A stretch of DNA of 64,000 nt from assembly GCA_963978545.1 (NCBI GenBank), contig OZ021722.1:36101365-36165364 (forward strand), given 5' to 3'. The position numbers were made by a program, and so were the translations under genes. Positions 11,082 to 23,383 of this stretch are shown here, piece after piece. The DNA is from Linyphia triangularis. Lineage: Eukaryota > Arthropoda > Arachnida > Araneae > Linyphiidae. How positions within the stretch are numbered: the first letter of the stretch is position 1; every line of letters begins with the position of its first letter. The notes under the pieces are model-generated. The model did not search any database. It worked only from the letters and a program-made list of their open reading frames with translations, and was not told where the DNA came from.

Positions 11082-11153
11082 TTCCCACACCGGGAATCGA
11101 ACCCGGGCCGCCTGGGTGAAAGCCAGGAATATTAACCACTAGACCACATGGGA
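11082..11153 (-). tRNA. tRNA-Glu-TTC: tRNA-Glu (TTC), D-stem mismatch
   Basis: + strand ggaatatta replaces ggaatccta, so D-stem pair 12:23 is C-T. Likely reduced function. Confidence 0.78.
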
Positions 11154-11535
11154 CAATAAGCCTACGCATTCAAACACTTTAGATATTTAATAAAATTATA
11201 TAGTCAACTATATGTAAAATTTATAAAAATAATCGCGTACATGAGGGATATTAATTTAGAAAAAAAACTTAGGTTCTACCGAGATTCGAACTCGGATCGC
11301 TGGATTCAGAGTCCAGAGTGCTTACCATTACACCATAGAACTCAACTTTCCCACGCCTGGCATCGAACCCGGGCCACTTGGGTGAGAGCCAGGATTCCTA
11401 ACCACTAGACCACATGGGACAATAAGATTACGCAATCAAACACTTTAGATATTTAATAAAATTTTAATGTCAACTATACGTAAAATTTTAAAAATCATCG
11501 CATACATGAGAGATATTAATTTAGAAAAAAAACTT

Positions 11536-11607
11536 AGGTTCCACCGAGATTCGAACTCGGATCGCTGGATTCAGAGTCCAGAGTGCTGACCATTACACCA
11601 TAGAACC
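11536..11607 (-). tRNA. tRNA-Gln-CTG: tRNA-Gln (CTG)
   Basis: Intact; T8 tail. Confidence 0.95.
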
Positions 11608-11612
11608 CAATT

Positions 11613-11684
11613 TTCCCACGCCGGGAATCGAACCCGGGCCGCCTGGGAGAGAGCCAGGAATCCTAACCACTAGACCACGTGGGA
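11613..11684 (-). tRNA. tRNA-Glu-CTC: tRNA-Glu (CTC), T37
   Basis: Anticodon loop is CTCTCTC: purine 37, next to the anticodon, is T instead of A. Body otherwise intact. Confidence 0.88.
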
Positions 11685-12068
11685 CAGAATGCTTACGTAA
11701 TCAAATAAATTTTATATTTAATAAAATAATGAAGAAAATTATACAGAAACATTTTATTAATCTTTGACATACTCAAGGGTGAAATAATTGGAAAAAAACT
11801 TACGTTCTACTGAAATATGAGCTGGTATTGCTGGATCAGGAGATAAGAGTGCTGACCATTACATCATGGAACTTAATTTTCCCTGGCAAGGAATCGAAAA
11901 TTGGCAGCCTGGGTGAGATCTTGTACTCCTAACCCTATGACAAAAGATACTCATGAGTTGCAATTTATCATCCTTTTGATTCAATAACTATATTGCGTAA
12001 AAAAATATATATATCCAAAAATATTTCATTCCAGATATATTTAGACATGATAGATTTAACAAAAAACT

Positions 12069-12140
12069 AGGTTCTACCGAGATTCGAACTCGGATCGCTG
12101 GATTCAAAGTCCAGAATGCTAACCATTACACCATAGAACC
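12069..12140 (-). tRNA. tRNA-Gln-TTG: tRNA-Gln (TTG)
   Basis: C25 changed to T leaves G10-U25. First unit of the 13-unit block repeated at 15524, where the same change occurs. Confidence 0.92.
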
Positions 12141-12145
12141 CAAAT

Positions 12146-12217
12146 TTCCCACACCGGGAATCGAACCCGGGCCGCCTGGGTGAAAGCCAGGAATCCTAAC
12201 CACTAGACCACATGGGA
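12146..12217 (-). tRNA. tRNA-Glu-TTC: tRNA-Glu (TTC)
   Basis: Intact, like 4176. Confidence 0.94.
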
Positions 12218-12598
12218 CAATAAGCCTACGCATTCAAACACTTTAGATATTTAATAAAATTATATAGTCAACTATATGTAAAATTTTAAAAATAATCGCG
12301 TACATGAGGGATATTAATTTAGAAAAAAAACTTAGGTTCTACCGAGATTCGAACTCGGATCGCTGGATTCAGAGTCCAGAGTGCTTACCATTACACCATA
12401 GAACTCAACTTTCCCACGCCTGGCATCGAACCCGGGCCACTTGGGTGAGAGCCAGGATTCCTAACCACTAGACCACATGGGACAATAAGACTACGCAATC
12501 AAACACTTTAGATATTTAATAAAATTTTAATGTCAACTATACGTAAAATTTTAAAAATCATCGCATACATGAGAGATATTAATTTAGAAAAAAAACTT

Positions 12599-12670
12599 AG
12601 GTTCCACCGAGATTCGAACTCGGATCGCTGGATTCAGAGTCCAGAGTGCTGACCATTACACCATAGAACC
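12599..12670 (-). tRNA. tRNA-Gln-CTG: tRNA-Gln (CTG)
   Basis: Intact; T8 tail. Confidence 0.95.
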
Positions 12671-12675
12671 CAATT

Positions 12676-12748
12676 TTCCCACGCCGGGAATCGAACCCGG
12701 GCCGCCTGGGTGAGAGCCAGGAATCCTAAACCACTAGACCACGTGGGA
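12676..12748 (-). tRNA. tRNA-Glu-CTC: tRNA-Glu (CTC), one extra D-loop base
   Basis: 73 nt: one extra T in the D region (+ strand cctaaacc). The stems remain pairable. Confidence 0.88.
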
Positions 12749-13132
12749 CAGAATGCTTACGTAATCAAATAAATTTTATATTTAATAAAATAATGAAGAA
12801 AATTATACAGAAACATTTTATTAATCTTTGACATACCCAAGGGTGAAATAATTGGAAAAAAACTTACGTTCTACTGAAATATGAGCTGGTATTGCTGGAT
12901 CAAGAGATAAGAGTGCTGACCATTACATCATGGAACTTAATTTTCCCTGGCAAGGAATCGAAAATTGGCAGCCTGGGTGAGATCTTGTACTCCTAACACT
13001 ATGACAAAAGATACTCATGAGTTGCAATTTATCATCCTTTTGATTCAATAACTATATTGCGTAAAAAAATATATATATCCAAAAATATTTCATTCCAGAT
13101 ATATTTAGACATGATAGATTTAACAAAAAACT

Positions 13133-13204
13133 AGGTTCTACCGAGATTCGAACTCGGATCGCTGGATTCAAAGTCCAGAGTGCTAACCATTACACCATAG
13201 AACC
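13133..13204 (-). tRNA. tRNA-Gln-TTG: tRNA-Gln (TTG)
   Basis: Intact. Confidence 0.95.
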
Positions 13205-13209
13205 CAAAT

Positions 13210-13281
13210 TTCCCACACCGGGAATCGAACCCGGGCCGCCTGGGTGAAAGCCAGGAATCCTAACCACTAGACCACATGGGA
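13210..13281 (-). tRNA. tRNA-Glu-TTC: tRNA-Glu (TTC)
   Basis: Intact. Confidence 0.94.
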
Positions 13282-14007
13282 CAATAAGCCTACGCATTCA
13301 AACAATTTAGATATTTAATAAAATTATAAATTGAATTATACGTAAAATTTTAAAAATCATCGCATACATGAGGGATATTAATTTAGAAAAAAAAATTTAG
13401 GTTCTACTGAGATTCGAACTCGGATCGCTGGATTCAGAGTCCAGAGTGCTGACCATTACACCTTAGAACACAATTTTCCCAAGCCGGGAATCGAACCCGG
13501 GCCGCCTGGGTGAAAGCCATGAATAATAACCACTAGACCACATGGGACAGAATGCCTACGTATTCAAATAAATTTTATATTTAATAAAATAATGCAGAAA
13601 ATTATACAGAAACATTTTTTAATCCTTGACATACTCAAGGGTGAAATAATTGGAAAAAAATTTACGTTCTACTGAAATTTTAGCTGGTATCGCTGGATCC
13701 AGAGACAAGAGTGCTGACCATTACATCATTGAACTTAATTTTCAAAAGCAAGGAATCAGAAATTGGCAGCCTGGGTGAGATCTAATACTCCTAACCATAT
13801 GACAAAATAGTCTCATGAATTGCATTTTATCATCCTTTTGATTCAATAACTATATTGCGTAAAAAATACATATGTCCAAAAACATTTCATTCTAGATATA
13901 TTTATACATGATAGATTTAACAAAAAGACGAGGTTCTACCGAGATTCGAAATCGGATCGCTGGATTCAAGGTCCAGAGTGCTAACCATTACACGATAAAA
14001 CCAATTT

Positions 14008-14079
14008 TTCCCACGCCGGGAATCGAACCCGGGCCGCCTGGGTGAAAGCCAGGAATCCTAACCACTAGACCACATGGGA
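14008..14079 (-). tRNA. tRNA-Glu-TTC: tRNA-Glu (TTC)
   Basis: Intact; partner C33 Gln 13931-14002. Confidence 0.94.
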
Positions 14080-14990
14080 CAATAAGCCTACGCATTCAAA
14101 CACTTTAGATATTTAATAAAATTATAAATTGAATTATACGTAAAATTTTAAAAATCATCGCATACATGAGGGATATTAATTTAGAAAAAAAAATTAGGTT
14201 CTACCGAGATTCGAACTCGGATCGCTGGATTCAGAGTCCAGAGTGCTGACCATTACACCTTAGAACACAATTTTCCCAAGCCGGGAATCGAACCCGGGCC
14301 GCCTGGGAGAAAGCCAGGAATCCTAACCACTAGACCACATGGGACAATAAGCCTACGCATTCAAACACTTTAGATATTTAATAAAATTATAAATTGAATT
14401 ATACGTAAAATTTTAAAAATCATCGCATACATGAGGGATATTAATTTAGAAAAAAAATTTAGGTTCTACCGAGATTCGAACTCGGATCGCTGGATTCAGA
14501 GTCCAGAGTGCTGACCATTACACCTTAGAACACAATTTTCCCAAGCCGGGAATCGAACCCGGGCCGCCTGGGTGAAAGCCATGAATAATAACCACTAGAC
14601 CACATGGGACAGAATGCCTACGTATTCAAATAAATTTTATATTTAATAAAATAATGCAGAAAATTATACAGAAACATTTTTTAATCCTTGACATACTCAA
14701 GGGTGAAATAATTGGAAAAAAATTACGTTCAACTGAAATTTGAGCTGGTATCGCTTTATCCAGAGACAAGAGTGCTGACCATTACATCATTGAACTTAAT
14801 TTTCCCACGCAAGGAATCGAAAATTAGCAGCCTGGGTGAGATCTAGTATTCCTAACCATATGACAAAATAGTCTAATGAATTGCATTTTATCATCAATTT
14901 GATTCAATAACTATATTGCTTAAAAAATATATATATCCAAAAATATTTCATTCCAGATATATTTAGACATGATAGATTTAACAAAAAACT

Positions 14991-15062
14991 AGGTTCTACC
15001 GAGATTCGAACTCGGATCGCTGGATTCAGAGTCCAGAGTGCTGACCATTACACCATAGAACC
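14991..15062 (-). tRNA. tRNA-Gln-CTG: tRNA-Gln (CTG)
   Basis: Intact; T6 tail. Confidence 0.95.
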
Positions 15063-15067
15063 CAATT

Positions 15068-15139
15068 TTCCCACGCCGGGAATCGAACCCGGGCCGCCTG
15101 GGTGAGAGCCAGGAATCCTAACCACTAGACCACGTGGGA
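15068..15139 (-). tRNA. tRNA-Glu-CTC: tRNA-Glu (CTC)
   Basis: Intact. Confidence 0.95.
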
Positions 15140-15523
15140 CAGAATGCTTACGTAATCAAATAAATTTTATATTTAATAAAATAATGAAGAAAATTATACA
15201 GAAACATTTTATTAATCTTTGGCATACTCAAGGGTGAAATAATTTTAAAAAAACTTACGTTCTACTGAAATATGAGCTGGTATTGCTGGATCAAGAGATA
15301 AGAGTGCTGACCATTACATCATTGAACTTAATTTTCAAAAGCAAGGAATCGAAAATTGGCAGCCTGGGTGAGATCTTGTACTCCTAACCCTATGACAAAA
15401 GATACTCATGAGTTGCAATTTATCATCCTTTTGATTCAATAACTATATTGCGTAAAAAAATATATATATCCAAAAATATTTCATTCCAGATATATTTAGA
15501 CATGATAGATTTAACAAAAAACT

Positions 15524-15595
15524 AGGTTCTACCGAGATTCGAACTCGGATCGCTGGATTCAAAGTCCAGAATGCTAACCATTACACCATAGAACC
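15524..15595 (-). tRNA. tRNA-Gln-TTG: tRNA-Gln (TTG)
   Basis: Block copy of 12069, same G10-U25. Confidence 0.92.
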
Positions 15596-15600
15596 CAAAT

Positions 15601-15672
15601 TTCCCACACCGGGAATCGAACCCGGGCCGCCTGGGTGAAAGCCAGGAATCCTAACCACTAGACCACATGGGA
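15601..15672 (-). tRNA. tRNA-Glu-TTC: tRNA-Glu (TTC)
   Basis: Intact. Confidence 0.94.
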
Positions 15673-16053
15673 CAATAAGCCTACGCATTCAAACACTTTA
15701 GATATTTAATAAAATTATATAGTCAACTATATGTAAAATTTTAAAAATAATCGCGTACATGAGGGATATTAATTTAGAAAAAAAACTTAGGTTCTACCGA
15801 GATTCGAACTCGGATCGCTGGATTCAGAGTCCAGAGTGCTTACCATTACACCATAGAACTCAACTTTCCCACGCCTGGCATCGAACCCGGGCCACTTGGG
15901 TGAGAGCCAGGATTCCTAACCACTAGACCACATGGGACAATAAGACTACGCAATCAAACACTTTAGATATTTAATAAAATTTTAATGTCAACTATACGTA
16001 AAATTTTAAAAATCATCGCATACATGAGAGATATTAATTTAGAAAAAAAACTT

Positions 16054-16125
16054 AGGTTCCACCGAGATTCGAACTCGGATCGCTGGATTCAGAGTCCAGA
16101 GTGCTGACCATTACACCATAGAACC
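16054..16125 (-). tRNA. tRNA-Gln-CTG: tRNA-Gln (CTG)
   Basis: Intact; block copy of 12599. Confidence 0.95.
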
Positions 16126-16130
16126 CAATT

Positions 16131-16203
16131 TTCCCACGCCGGGAATCGAACCCGGGCCGCCTGGGTGAGAGCCAGGAATCCTAAACCACTAGACCACGTG
16201 GGA
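16131..16203 (-). tRNA. tRNA-Glu-CTC: tRNA-Glu (CTC), one extra D-loop base
   Basis: 73 nt, sharing the inserted base of 12676-12748, which confirms the 3455-bp duplication. Confidence 0.88.
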
Positions 16204-16587
16204 CAGAATGCTTACGTAATCAAATAAATTTTATATTTAATAAAATAATGAAGAAAATTATACAGAAACATTTTATTAATCTTTGACATACCCAAGGGTG
16301 AAATAATTGGAAAAAAACTTACGTTCTACTGAAATATGAGCTGGTATTGCTGGATCAAGAGATAAGAGTGCTGACCATTACATCATGGAACTTAATTTTC
16401 CCTGGCAAGGAATCGAAAATTGGCAGCCTGGGTGAGATCTTGTACTCCTAACACTATGACAAAAGATACTCATGAGTTGCAATTTATCATCCTTTTGATT
16501 CAATAACTATATTGCGTAAAAAAATATATATATCCAAAAATATTTCATTCCAGATATATTTAGACATGATAGATTTAACAAAAAACT

Positions 16588-16659
16588 AGGTTCTACCGAG
16601 ATTCGAACTCGGATCGCTGGATTCAAAGTCCAGAGTGCTAACCATTACACCATAGAACC
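16588..16659 (-). tRNA. tRNA-Gln-TTG: tRNA-Gln (TTG)
   Basis: Intact. Confidence 0.95.
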
Positions 16660-16664
16660 CAAAT

Positions 16665-16736
16665 TTCCCACACCGGGAATCGAACCCGGGCCGCCTGGGT
16701 GAAAGCCAGGAATCCTAACCACTAGACCACATGGGA
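16665..16736 (-). tRNA. tRNA-Glu-TTC: tRNA-Glu (TTC)
   Basis: Intact. Confidence 0.94.
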
Positions 16737-17462
16737 CAATAAGCCTACGCATTCAAACAATTTAGATATTTAATAAAATTATAAATTGAATTATACGTAA
16801 AATTTTAAAAATCATCGCATACATGAGGGATATTAATTTAGAAAAAAAAATTTAGGTTCTACTGAGATTCGAACTCGGATCGCTGGATTCAGAGTCCAGA
16901 GTGCTGACCATTACACCTTAGAACACAATTTTCCCAAGCCGGGAATCGAACCCGGGCCGCCTGGGTGAAAGCCATGAATAATAACCACTAGACCACATGG
17001 GACAGAATGCCTACGTATTCAAATAAATTTTATATTTAATAAAATAATGCAGAAAATTATACAGAAACATTTTTTAATCCTTGACATACTCAAGGGTGAA
17101 ATAATTGGAAAAAAATTTACGTTCTACTGAAATTTTAGCTGGTATCGCTGGATCCAGAGACAAGAGTGCTGACCATTACATCATTGAACTTAATTTTCAA
17201 AAGCAAGGAATCAGAAATTGGCAGCCTGGGTGAGATCTAATACTCCTAACCATATGACAAAATAGTCTCATGAATTGCATTTTATCATCCTTTTGATTCA
17301 ATAACTATATTGCGTAAAAAATACATATGTCCAAAAACATTTCATTCTAGATATATTTATACATGATAGATTTAACAAAAAGACGAGGTTCTACCGAGAT
17401 TCGAAATCGGATCGCTGGATTCAAGGTCCAGAGTGCTAACCATTACACGATAAAACCAATTT

Positions 17463-17534
17463 TTCCCACGCCGGGAATCGAACCCGGGCCGCCTGGGTGA
17501 AAGCCAGGAATCCTAACCACTAGACCACATGGGA
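17463..17534 (-). tRNA. tRNA-Glu-TTC: tRNA-Glu (TTC)
   Basis: Intact; partner C33 Gln 17386-17457. Confidence 0.94.
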
Positions 17535-18445
17535 CAATAAGCCTACGCATTCAAACACTTTAGATATTTAATAAAATTATAAATTGAATTATACGTAAAA
17601 TTTTAAAAATCATCGCATACATGAGGGATATTAATTTAGAAAAAAAAATTAGGTTCTACCGAGATTCGAACTCGGATCGCTGGATTCAGAGTCCAGAGTG
17701 CTGACCATTACACCTTAGAACACAATTTTCCCAAGCCGGGAATCGAACCCGGGCCGCCTGGGAGAAAGCCAGGAATCCTAACCACTAGACCACATGGGAC
17801 AATAAGCCTACGCATTCAAACACTTTAGATATTTAATAAAATTATAAATTGAATTATACGTAAAATTTTAAAAATCATCGCATACATGAGGGATATTAAT
17901 TTAGAAAAAAAATTTAGGTTCTACCGAGATTCGAACTCGGATCGCTGGATTCAGAGTCCAGAGTGCTGACCATTACACCTTAGAACACAATTTTCCCAAG
18001 CCGGGAATCGAACCCGGGCCGCCTGGGTGAAAGCCATGAATAATAACCACTAGACCACATGGGACAGAATGCCTACGTATTCAAATAAATTTTATATTTA
18101 ATAAAATAATGCAGAAAATTATACAGAAACATTTTTTAATCCTTGACATACTCAAGGGTGAAATAATTGGAAAAAAATTACGTTCAACTGAAATTTGAGC
18201 TGGTATCGCTTTATCCAGAGACAAGAGTGCTGACCATTACATCATTGAACTTAATTTTCCCACGCAAGGAATCGAAAATTAGCAGCCTGGGTGAGATCTA
18301 GTATTCCTAACCATATGACAAAATAGTCTAATGAATTGCATTTTATCATCAATTTGATTCAATAACTATATTGCTTAAAAAATATATATATCCAAAAATA
18401 TTTCATTCCAGATATATTTAGACATGATAGATTTAACAAAAAACT

Positions 18446-18517
18446 AGGTTCTACCGAGATTCGAACTCGGATCGCTGGATTCAGAGTCCAGAGTGCTGAC
18501 CATTACACCATAGAACC
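18446..18517 (-). tRNA. tRNA-Gln-CTG: tRNA-Gln (CTG)
   Basis: Intact; T6 tail. Confidence 0.95.
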
Positions 18518-18522
18518 CAATT

Positions 18523-18594
18523 TTCCCACGCCGGGAATCGAACCCGGGCCGCCTGGGTGAGAGCCAGGAATCCTAACCACTAGACCACGTGGGA
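18523..18594 (-). tRNA. tRNA-Glu-CTC: tRNA-Glu (CTC)
   Basis: Intact. Confidence 0.95.
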
Positions 18595-18978
18595 CAGAAT
18601 GCTTACGTAATCAAATAAATTTTATATTTAATAAAATAATGAAGAAAATTATACAGAAACATTTTATTAATCTTTGGCATACTCAAGGGTGAAATAATTT
18701 TAAAAAAACTTACGTTCTACTGAAATATGAGCTGGTATTGCTGGATCAAGAGATAAGAGTGCTGACCATTACATCATTGAACTTAATTTTCAAAAGCAAG
18801 GAATCGAAAATTGGCAGCCTGGGTGAGATCTTGTACTCCTAACCCTATGACAAAAGATACTCATGAGTTGCAATGTATCATCCTTTTGATTCAATAACTT
18901 TATTGCGTAAAAAAATATATATATCCAAAAATATTTCATTCCAGATATATTTAGACATGATAGATTTAACAAAAAACT

Positions 18979-19050
18979 AGGTTCTACCGAGATTCGAACT
19001 CGGATCGCTGGATTCAAAGTCCAGAGTGCTAACCATTACACCATAGAACC
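18979..19050 (-). tRNA. tRNA-Gln-TTG: tRNA-Gln (TTG)
   Basis: Intact; repeated at 31738. Confidence 0.95.
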
Positions 19051-19055
19051 CAAAT

Positions 19056-19127
19056 TTCCCACACCGGGAATCGAACCCGGGCCGCCTGGGTGAAAGCCAG
19101 GAATCCTAACCACTAGACCACATGGGA
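19056..19127 (-). tRNA. tRNA-Glu-TTC: tRNA-Glu (TTC)
   Basis: Intact. Confidence 0.94.
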
Positions 19128-19854
19128 CAATAAGCCTACGCATTCAAACAATTTAGATATTTAATAAAATTATAAATTGAATTATACGTAAAATTTTAAA
19201 AATCATCGCATACATGAGGGATATTAATTTAGAAAAAAAAATTTAGGTTCTACTGAGATTCGAACTCGGATCGCTGGATTCAGAGTACAGAGTGCTGACC
19301 ATTACACCTTAGAACACAATTTTCCCAAGCCGGGAATCGAACCCGGGCCGCCTGGGTGAAAGCCATGAATAATAACCACTAGACCACATGGGACAGAATG
19401 CCTACGTATTCAAATAAATTTTATATTTAATAAAATAATGCAGAAAATTATACAGAAACATTTTTTAATCCTTGACATACTCAAGGGTGAAATAATTGGA
19501 AAAAAAATTTACGTTCTACTGAAATTTTAGCTGGTATCGCTGGATCCAGAGACAAGAGTGCTGACCATTACATCATTGAACTTAATTTTCAAAAGCAAGG
19601 AATCAGAAATTGGCAGCCTGGGTGAGATCTAATACTCCTAACCATATGACAAAATAGTCTAATGAATTGCATTTTATCATCCTTTTGATTCAATAACTAT
19701 ATTGCGTAAAAAATACATATGTCCAAAAACATTTCATTCTAGATATATTTATACATGATAGATTTAACAAAAAGACGAGGTTCTACCGAGATTCGAAATC
19801 GGATCGCTGGATTCAAGGTCCAGAGTGCTAACCATTACACGATAAAACCAATTT

Positions 19855-19926
19855 TTCCCACGCCGGGAATCGAACCCGGGCCGCCTGGGTGAAAGCCAGG
19901 AATCCTAACCACTAGACCACATGGGA
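19855..19926 (-). tRNA. tRNA-Glu-TTC: tRNA-Glu (TTC)
   Basis: Intact; partner C33 Gln 19778-19849. Confidence 0.94.
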
Positions 19927-20651
19927 CAATAAGCCTACGCATTCAAACACTTTAGATATTTAATAAAATTATAAATTGAATTATACGTAAAATTTTAAAA
20001 ATCATCGCATACATGAGGGATATTAATTTAGAAAAAAAAATTAGGTTCTACCGAGATTCGAACTCGGATCGCTGGATTCAGAGTCCAGAGTGCTGACCAT
20101 TACACCTTAGAACACAATTTTCCCAAGCCGGGAATCGAACCCGGGCCGCCTGGGTGAAAGCCATGAATAATAACCACTAGACCACATGGGACAGAATGCC
20201 TACGTATTCAAATAAATTTTATATTTAATAAAATAATGCAGAAAATTATACAGAAACATTTTTTAATCCTTGACATACTCAAGGGTGAAATAATTGGAAA
20301 AAAACTTACGTTCAACTGAAATTTGAGCTGGTATCGCTTTATCCAGAGACAAGAGTGCTGACCATTACATCATTGAACTTAATTTTCCCACGCAAGGAAT
20401 CGAAAATTGGCAGCCTGGGTGATATCTAGTATTCCTAACCATATGACAAAATAGTCTAATGAATTGCATTTTATCATCAATTTGATTCAATAACTATATT
20501 GCTTAAAATATATATATATCCAAAAATATTTCATTTCTGATATATTTATGCATGATAAATTTAACAAAAACACTAGGTTCTAATGAGATTAGAAATCGGT
20601 TCGCCGGATTCAAAGTCTAGAGTGCTACCCATTACACGATAGAACCAATCT

Positions 20652-20723
20652 TTCCCACGCCGGGAATCGAACCCGGGCCGCCTGGGTGAGAGCCAGGAAT
20701 CCTAACCACTAGACCACGTGTGA
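20652..20723 (-). tRNA. tRNA-Glu-CTC: tRNA-Glu (CTC), acceptor mismatch
   Basis: Minus strand begins TCACACG, so position 3 (A) faces G70. Partner is the decayed Gln-TTG type 20575-20646. Confidence 0.8.
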
Positions 20724-21107
20724 CAGAATGCTTACGTAATCAAATAAATTTTATATTTAATAAAATAATGAAGAAAATTATACAGAAACATTTTATTAAT
20801 CTTTGACATACTCAAGGGTGAAATAATTGGAAAAAAACTTACGTTCTACTGAAATATGAGCTGGTATTGCTGGATCAAGAGATAAGAGTGCTGACCACTA
20901 CATCATTGAACTTAATTTTCCCTCGCAAGGAATCGAAAATTGGCAGCCTGGGTGAGATCTTGTACTCCTAACCCTATGACAAAAGATACTCATGAGTTGC
21001 AATTTATCATCCTTTTGATTCAATAACTATATTGCGTAAAAAAATATATATATCCAAAAATATTTCATTCCAGATATATTTAGACATGATAGATTTAACA
21101 AAAAACT

Positions 21108-21179
21108 AGGTTCTACCGAGATTCGAACTCGGATCGCTGGATTCAAAGTCCAGAGTGCTAACCATTACACCATAGAACC
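21108..21179 (-). tRNA. tRNA-Gln-TTG: tRNA-Gln (TTG)
   Basis: Intact. Confidence 0.95.
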
Positions 21180-21184
21180 CAAAT

Positions 21185-21256
21185 TTCCCACACCGGGAAT
21201 CGAACCCGGGCCGCCTGGGTGAAAGCCAGGAATCCTAACCACTAGACCACATGGGA
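21185..21256 (-). tRNA. tRNA-Glu-TTC: tRNA-Glu (TTC)
   Basis: Intact. Confidence 0.94.
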
Positions 21257-21637
21257 CAATAAGCCTACGCATTCAAACACTTTAGATATTTAATAAAATT
21301 ATATAGTCAACTATATGTAAAATTTTAAAAATAATCGCGTACATGAGGGATATTAATTTAGAAAAAAAACTTAGGTTCTACCGAGATTCGAACTCGGATC
21401 GCTGGATTCAGAGTCCTGAGTGCTTACCATTACACCATAGAACTCAACTTTCCCACGCCTGGCATCGAACCCGGGCCACTTGGGTGAGAGCCAGGATTCC
21501 TAACCACTAGACCACATGGGACAATAAGACTACGCAATCAAACACTTTAGATATTTAATAAAATTTTAATGTCAACTATACGTAAAATTTTAAAAATCAT
21601 CGCATACATGAGAGATATTAATTTAGAAAAAAAACTT

Positions 21638-21709
21638 AGGTTCCACCGAGATTCGAACTCGGATCGCTGGATTCAGAGTCCAGAGTGCTGACCATTACAC
21701 CATAGAACC
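21638..21709 (-). tRNA. tRNA-Gln-CTG: tRNA-Gln (CTG)
   Basis: Intact; T8 tail. Confidence 0.95.
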
Positions 21710-21714
21710 CAATT

Positions 21715-21786
21715 TTCCCACGCCGGGAATCGAACCCGTGCCGCCTGGGAGAGAGCCAGGAATCCTAACCACTAGACCACGTGGGA
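21715..21786 (-). tRNA. tRNA-Glu-CTC: tRNA-Glu (CTC), A49 and T37
   Basis: Carries both the A49-G65 mismatch and T37 (loop CTCTCTC). Confidence 0.82.
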
Positions 21787-22171
21787 CAGAATGCTTACGT
21801 AATCAAATAAATTTTATATTTAATAAAATAATGAAGAAAATTATACAGAAACATTTTATTAATCTTTGGCATACTCAAGGGTGAAATAATTTAAAAAAAA
21901 CTTACGTTCTACTGAAATATGAGCTGGTATTGCTGGATCAAGAGATAAGAGTGCTGACCATTACATCATTGAACTTAATTTTCCCTTGCAAGGAATCGAA
22001 AATTGGCAGCCTGGGTGAGATCTTGTACTCCTAACCCTATGACAAAAGATACTCATGAGTTGCAATGTATCATCCTTTTGATTCAATAACTTTATTGCGT
22101 AAAAAAATATATATATCCAAAAATATTTCATTCCAGATATATTTAGACATGGTAGATTTAACAAAAAAATT

Positions 22172-22243
22172 AGGTTCTACCGAGATTCGAACTCGGATCG
22201 CTGGATTCAAAGTTCAGAGTGCTAACCATTACACAATAGAACC
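22172..22243 (-). tRNA. tRNA-Gln-TTG: tRNA-Gln (TTG), anticodon-stem mismatch
   Basis: Anticodon stem CTGAA/TCCAG has A30-C40, and position 9 is T. Reduced function is likely. Repeated at 34931 and 39717. Confidence 0.75.
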
Positions 22244-22248
22244 CAAAT

Positions 22249-22320
22249 TTCCCACACCGGGAATTGAACCCAGACCGCCTGGGTGAAAGCCAGGAATCCT
22301 AACCACTAGACCACATGGGA
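22249..22320 (-). tRNA. tRNA-Glu-TTC: tRNA-Glu (TTC)
   Basis: T50-G64 wobble in the T stem and loop TTCAATT; otherwise canonical. Confidence 0.85.
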
Positions 22321-22701
22321 CAATAAGCCTACGCATTCGAACACTTTAGATATTTAATAAAATTATAAAGTCAACTATATGTAAAATTTTAAAAATAATC
22401 GCGTACATGAGGGATAATAATTTAGAAAAAAAACTTAGGTTCTACCGAGATTCGAACTCGGATCGCTGGATTCAGAGTCCAGAGTGCTTACCATTACACC
22501 ATAGAACTCAACTTTCCCACCCCTGGCATCGAACCCGGGCCACTTGGGTGAGAGCCAGGAATCCTAACCACTAGACCACATGGGACAATAAGCCTACGCA
22601 TTCGAACACTTTAGATATTTAATAAAATTATAAAGTCAACTATACGTAAAATTTTAAAAATCATCGCATACATGAGAGATATTAATTTAGAAAAAAAACT
22701 T

Positions 22702-22773
22702 AGGTTCCACCGAGATTCGAACTCGGATCGCTGGATTCAGAGTCCAGAGTGCTGACCATTACACCATAGAACC
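22702..22773 (-). tRNA. tRNA-Gln-CTG: tRNA-Gln (CTG)
   Basis: Intact; T8 tail. Confidence 0.95.
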
Positions 22774-22778
22774 CAATT

Positions 22779-22850
22779 TTCCCACGCCGGGAATCGAACC
22801 CGTGCCGCCTGGGTGAAAGCCAGGAATCCTAACCACTAGACCACATGGGA
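22779..22850 (-). tRNA. tRNA-Glu-TTC: tRNA-Glu (TTC), A49-G65 mismatch
   Basis: As the 191 copy. Confidence 0.87.
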
Positions 22851-23311
22851 CAGAATGCCTACGTATTCAAATAAGTTTTATATTTCATAAAATAATGAAG
22901 AAAATTATACGGAAACATTTTAATAATCCTCGACATACTCAAGGGTGAAATAATTGGAAAAAAATTTACGTTCTACTGAAATTTTAGCTGGTATCGCTGG
23001 ATCCAGAGACAAGAGTGCTGACCATTACATCATTGAACTTAATTTTCCCACGCAAGGAATCAGAAATTGGCAGCCTGGGTGAGATCTAGTACTCCTAACC
23101 ATATGACAAAAGAGTCTAATGAATTGCATTTTATCATCCTTTTGATTCAATAACTATATTGCGTAAAAAATACATATGTCCAAAAATATTTCATTCTAGA
23201 TATATTTATACATGATAGATTTATCAAAAAGACGAGGTTCTACCGAGATTCGAAATCGGATCGCTGGATTCAAGGTCCAGAGTGCTAACCATTAGACGAT
23301 AAAACCAATTT

Positions 23312-23383
23312 TTCCCACGCCGGGAATCGAACCCGGGCCGCCTGGGTGAAAGCCAGGAATCCTAACCACTAGACCACATGGGA
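23312..23383 (-). tRNA. tRNA-Glu-TTC: tRNA-Glu (TTC)
   Basis: Intact; partner C33 Gln 23235-23306. Confidence 0.94.

Larger units (their letters stand above)
11005..15139. repeat. Block repeated at 25624-29757 (offset about 14618)
   Basis: Shared private marks: aataagattacgcaatc (11421, 26040), the D-stem change in Glu (11082, 25701), catacccaaggg (12832, 27450). The match is lost after 15139. Confidence 0.88.
12069..18978. repeat. 13-unit tandem duplication, offset 3455 bp
   Basis: Units with left edges 12069-15257 recur at 15524-18712, in the same order and with the same private changes, such as the extra base in Glu-CTC (12676, 16131) and catacccaaggg (12832, 16287). Confidence 0.9.
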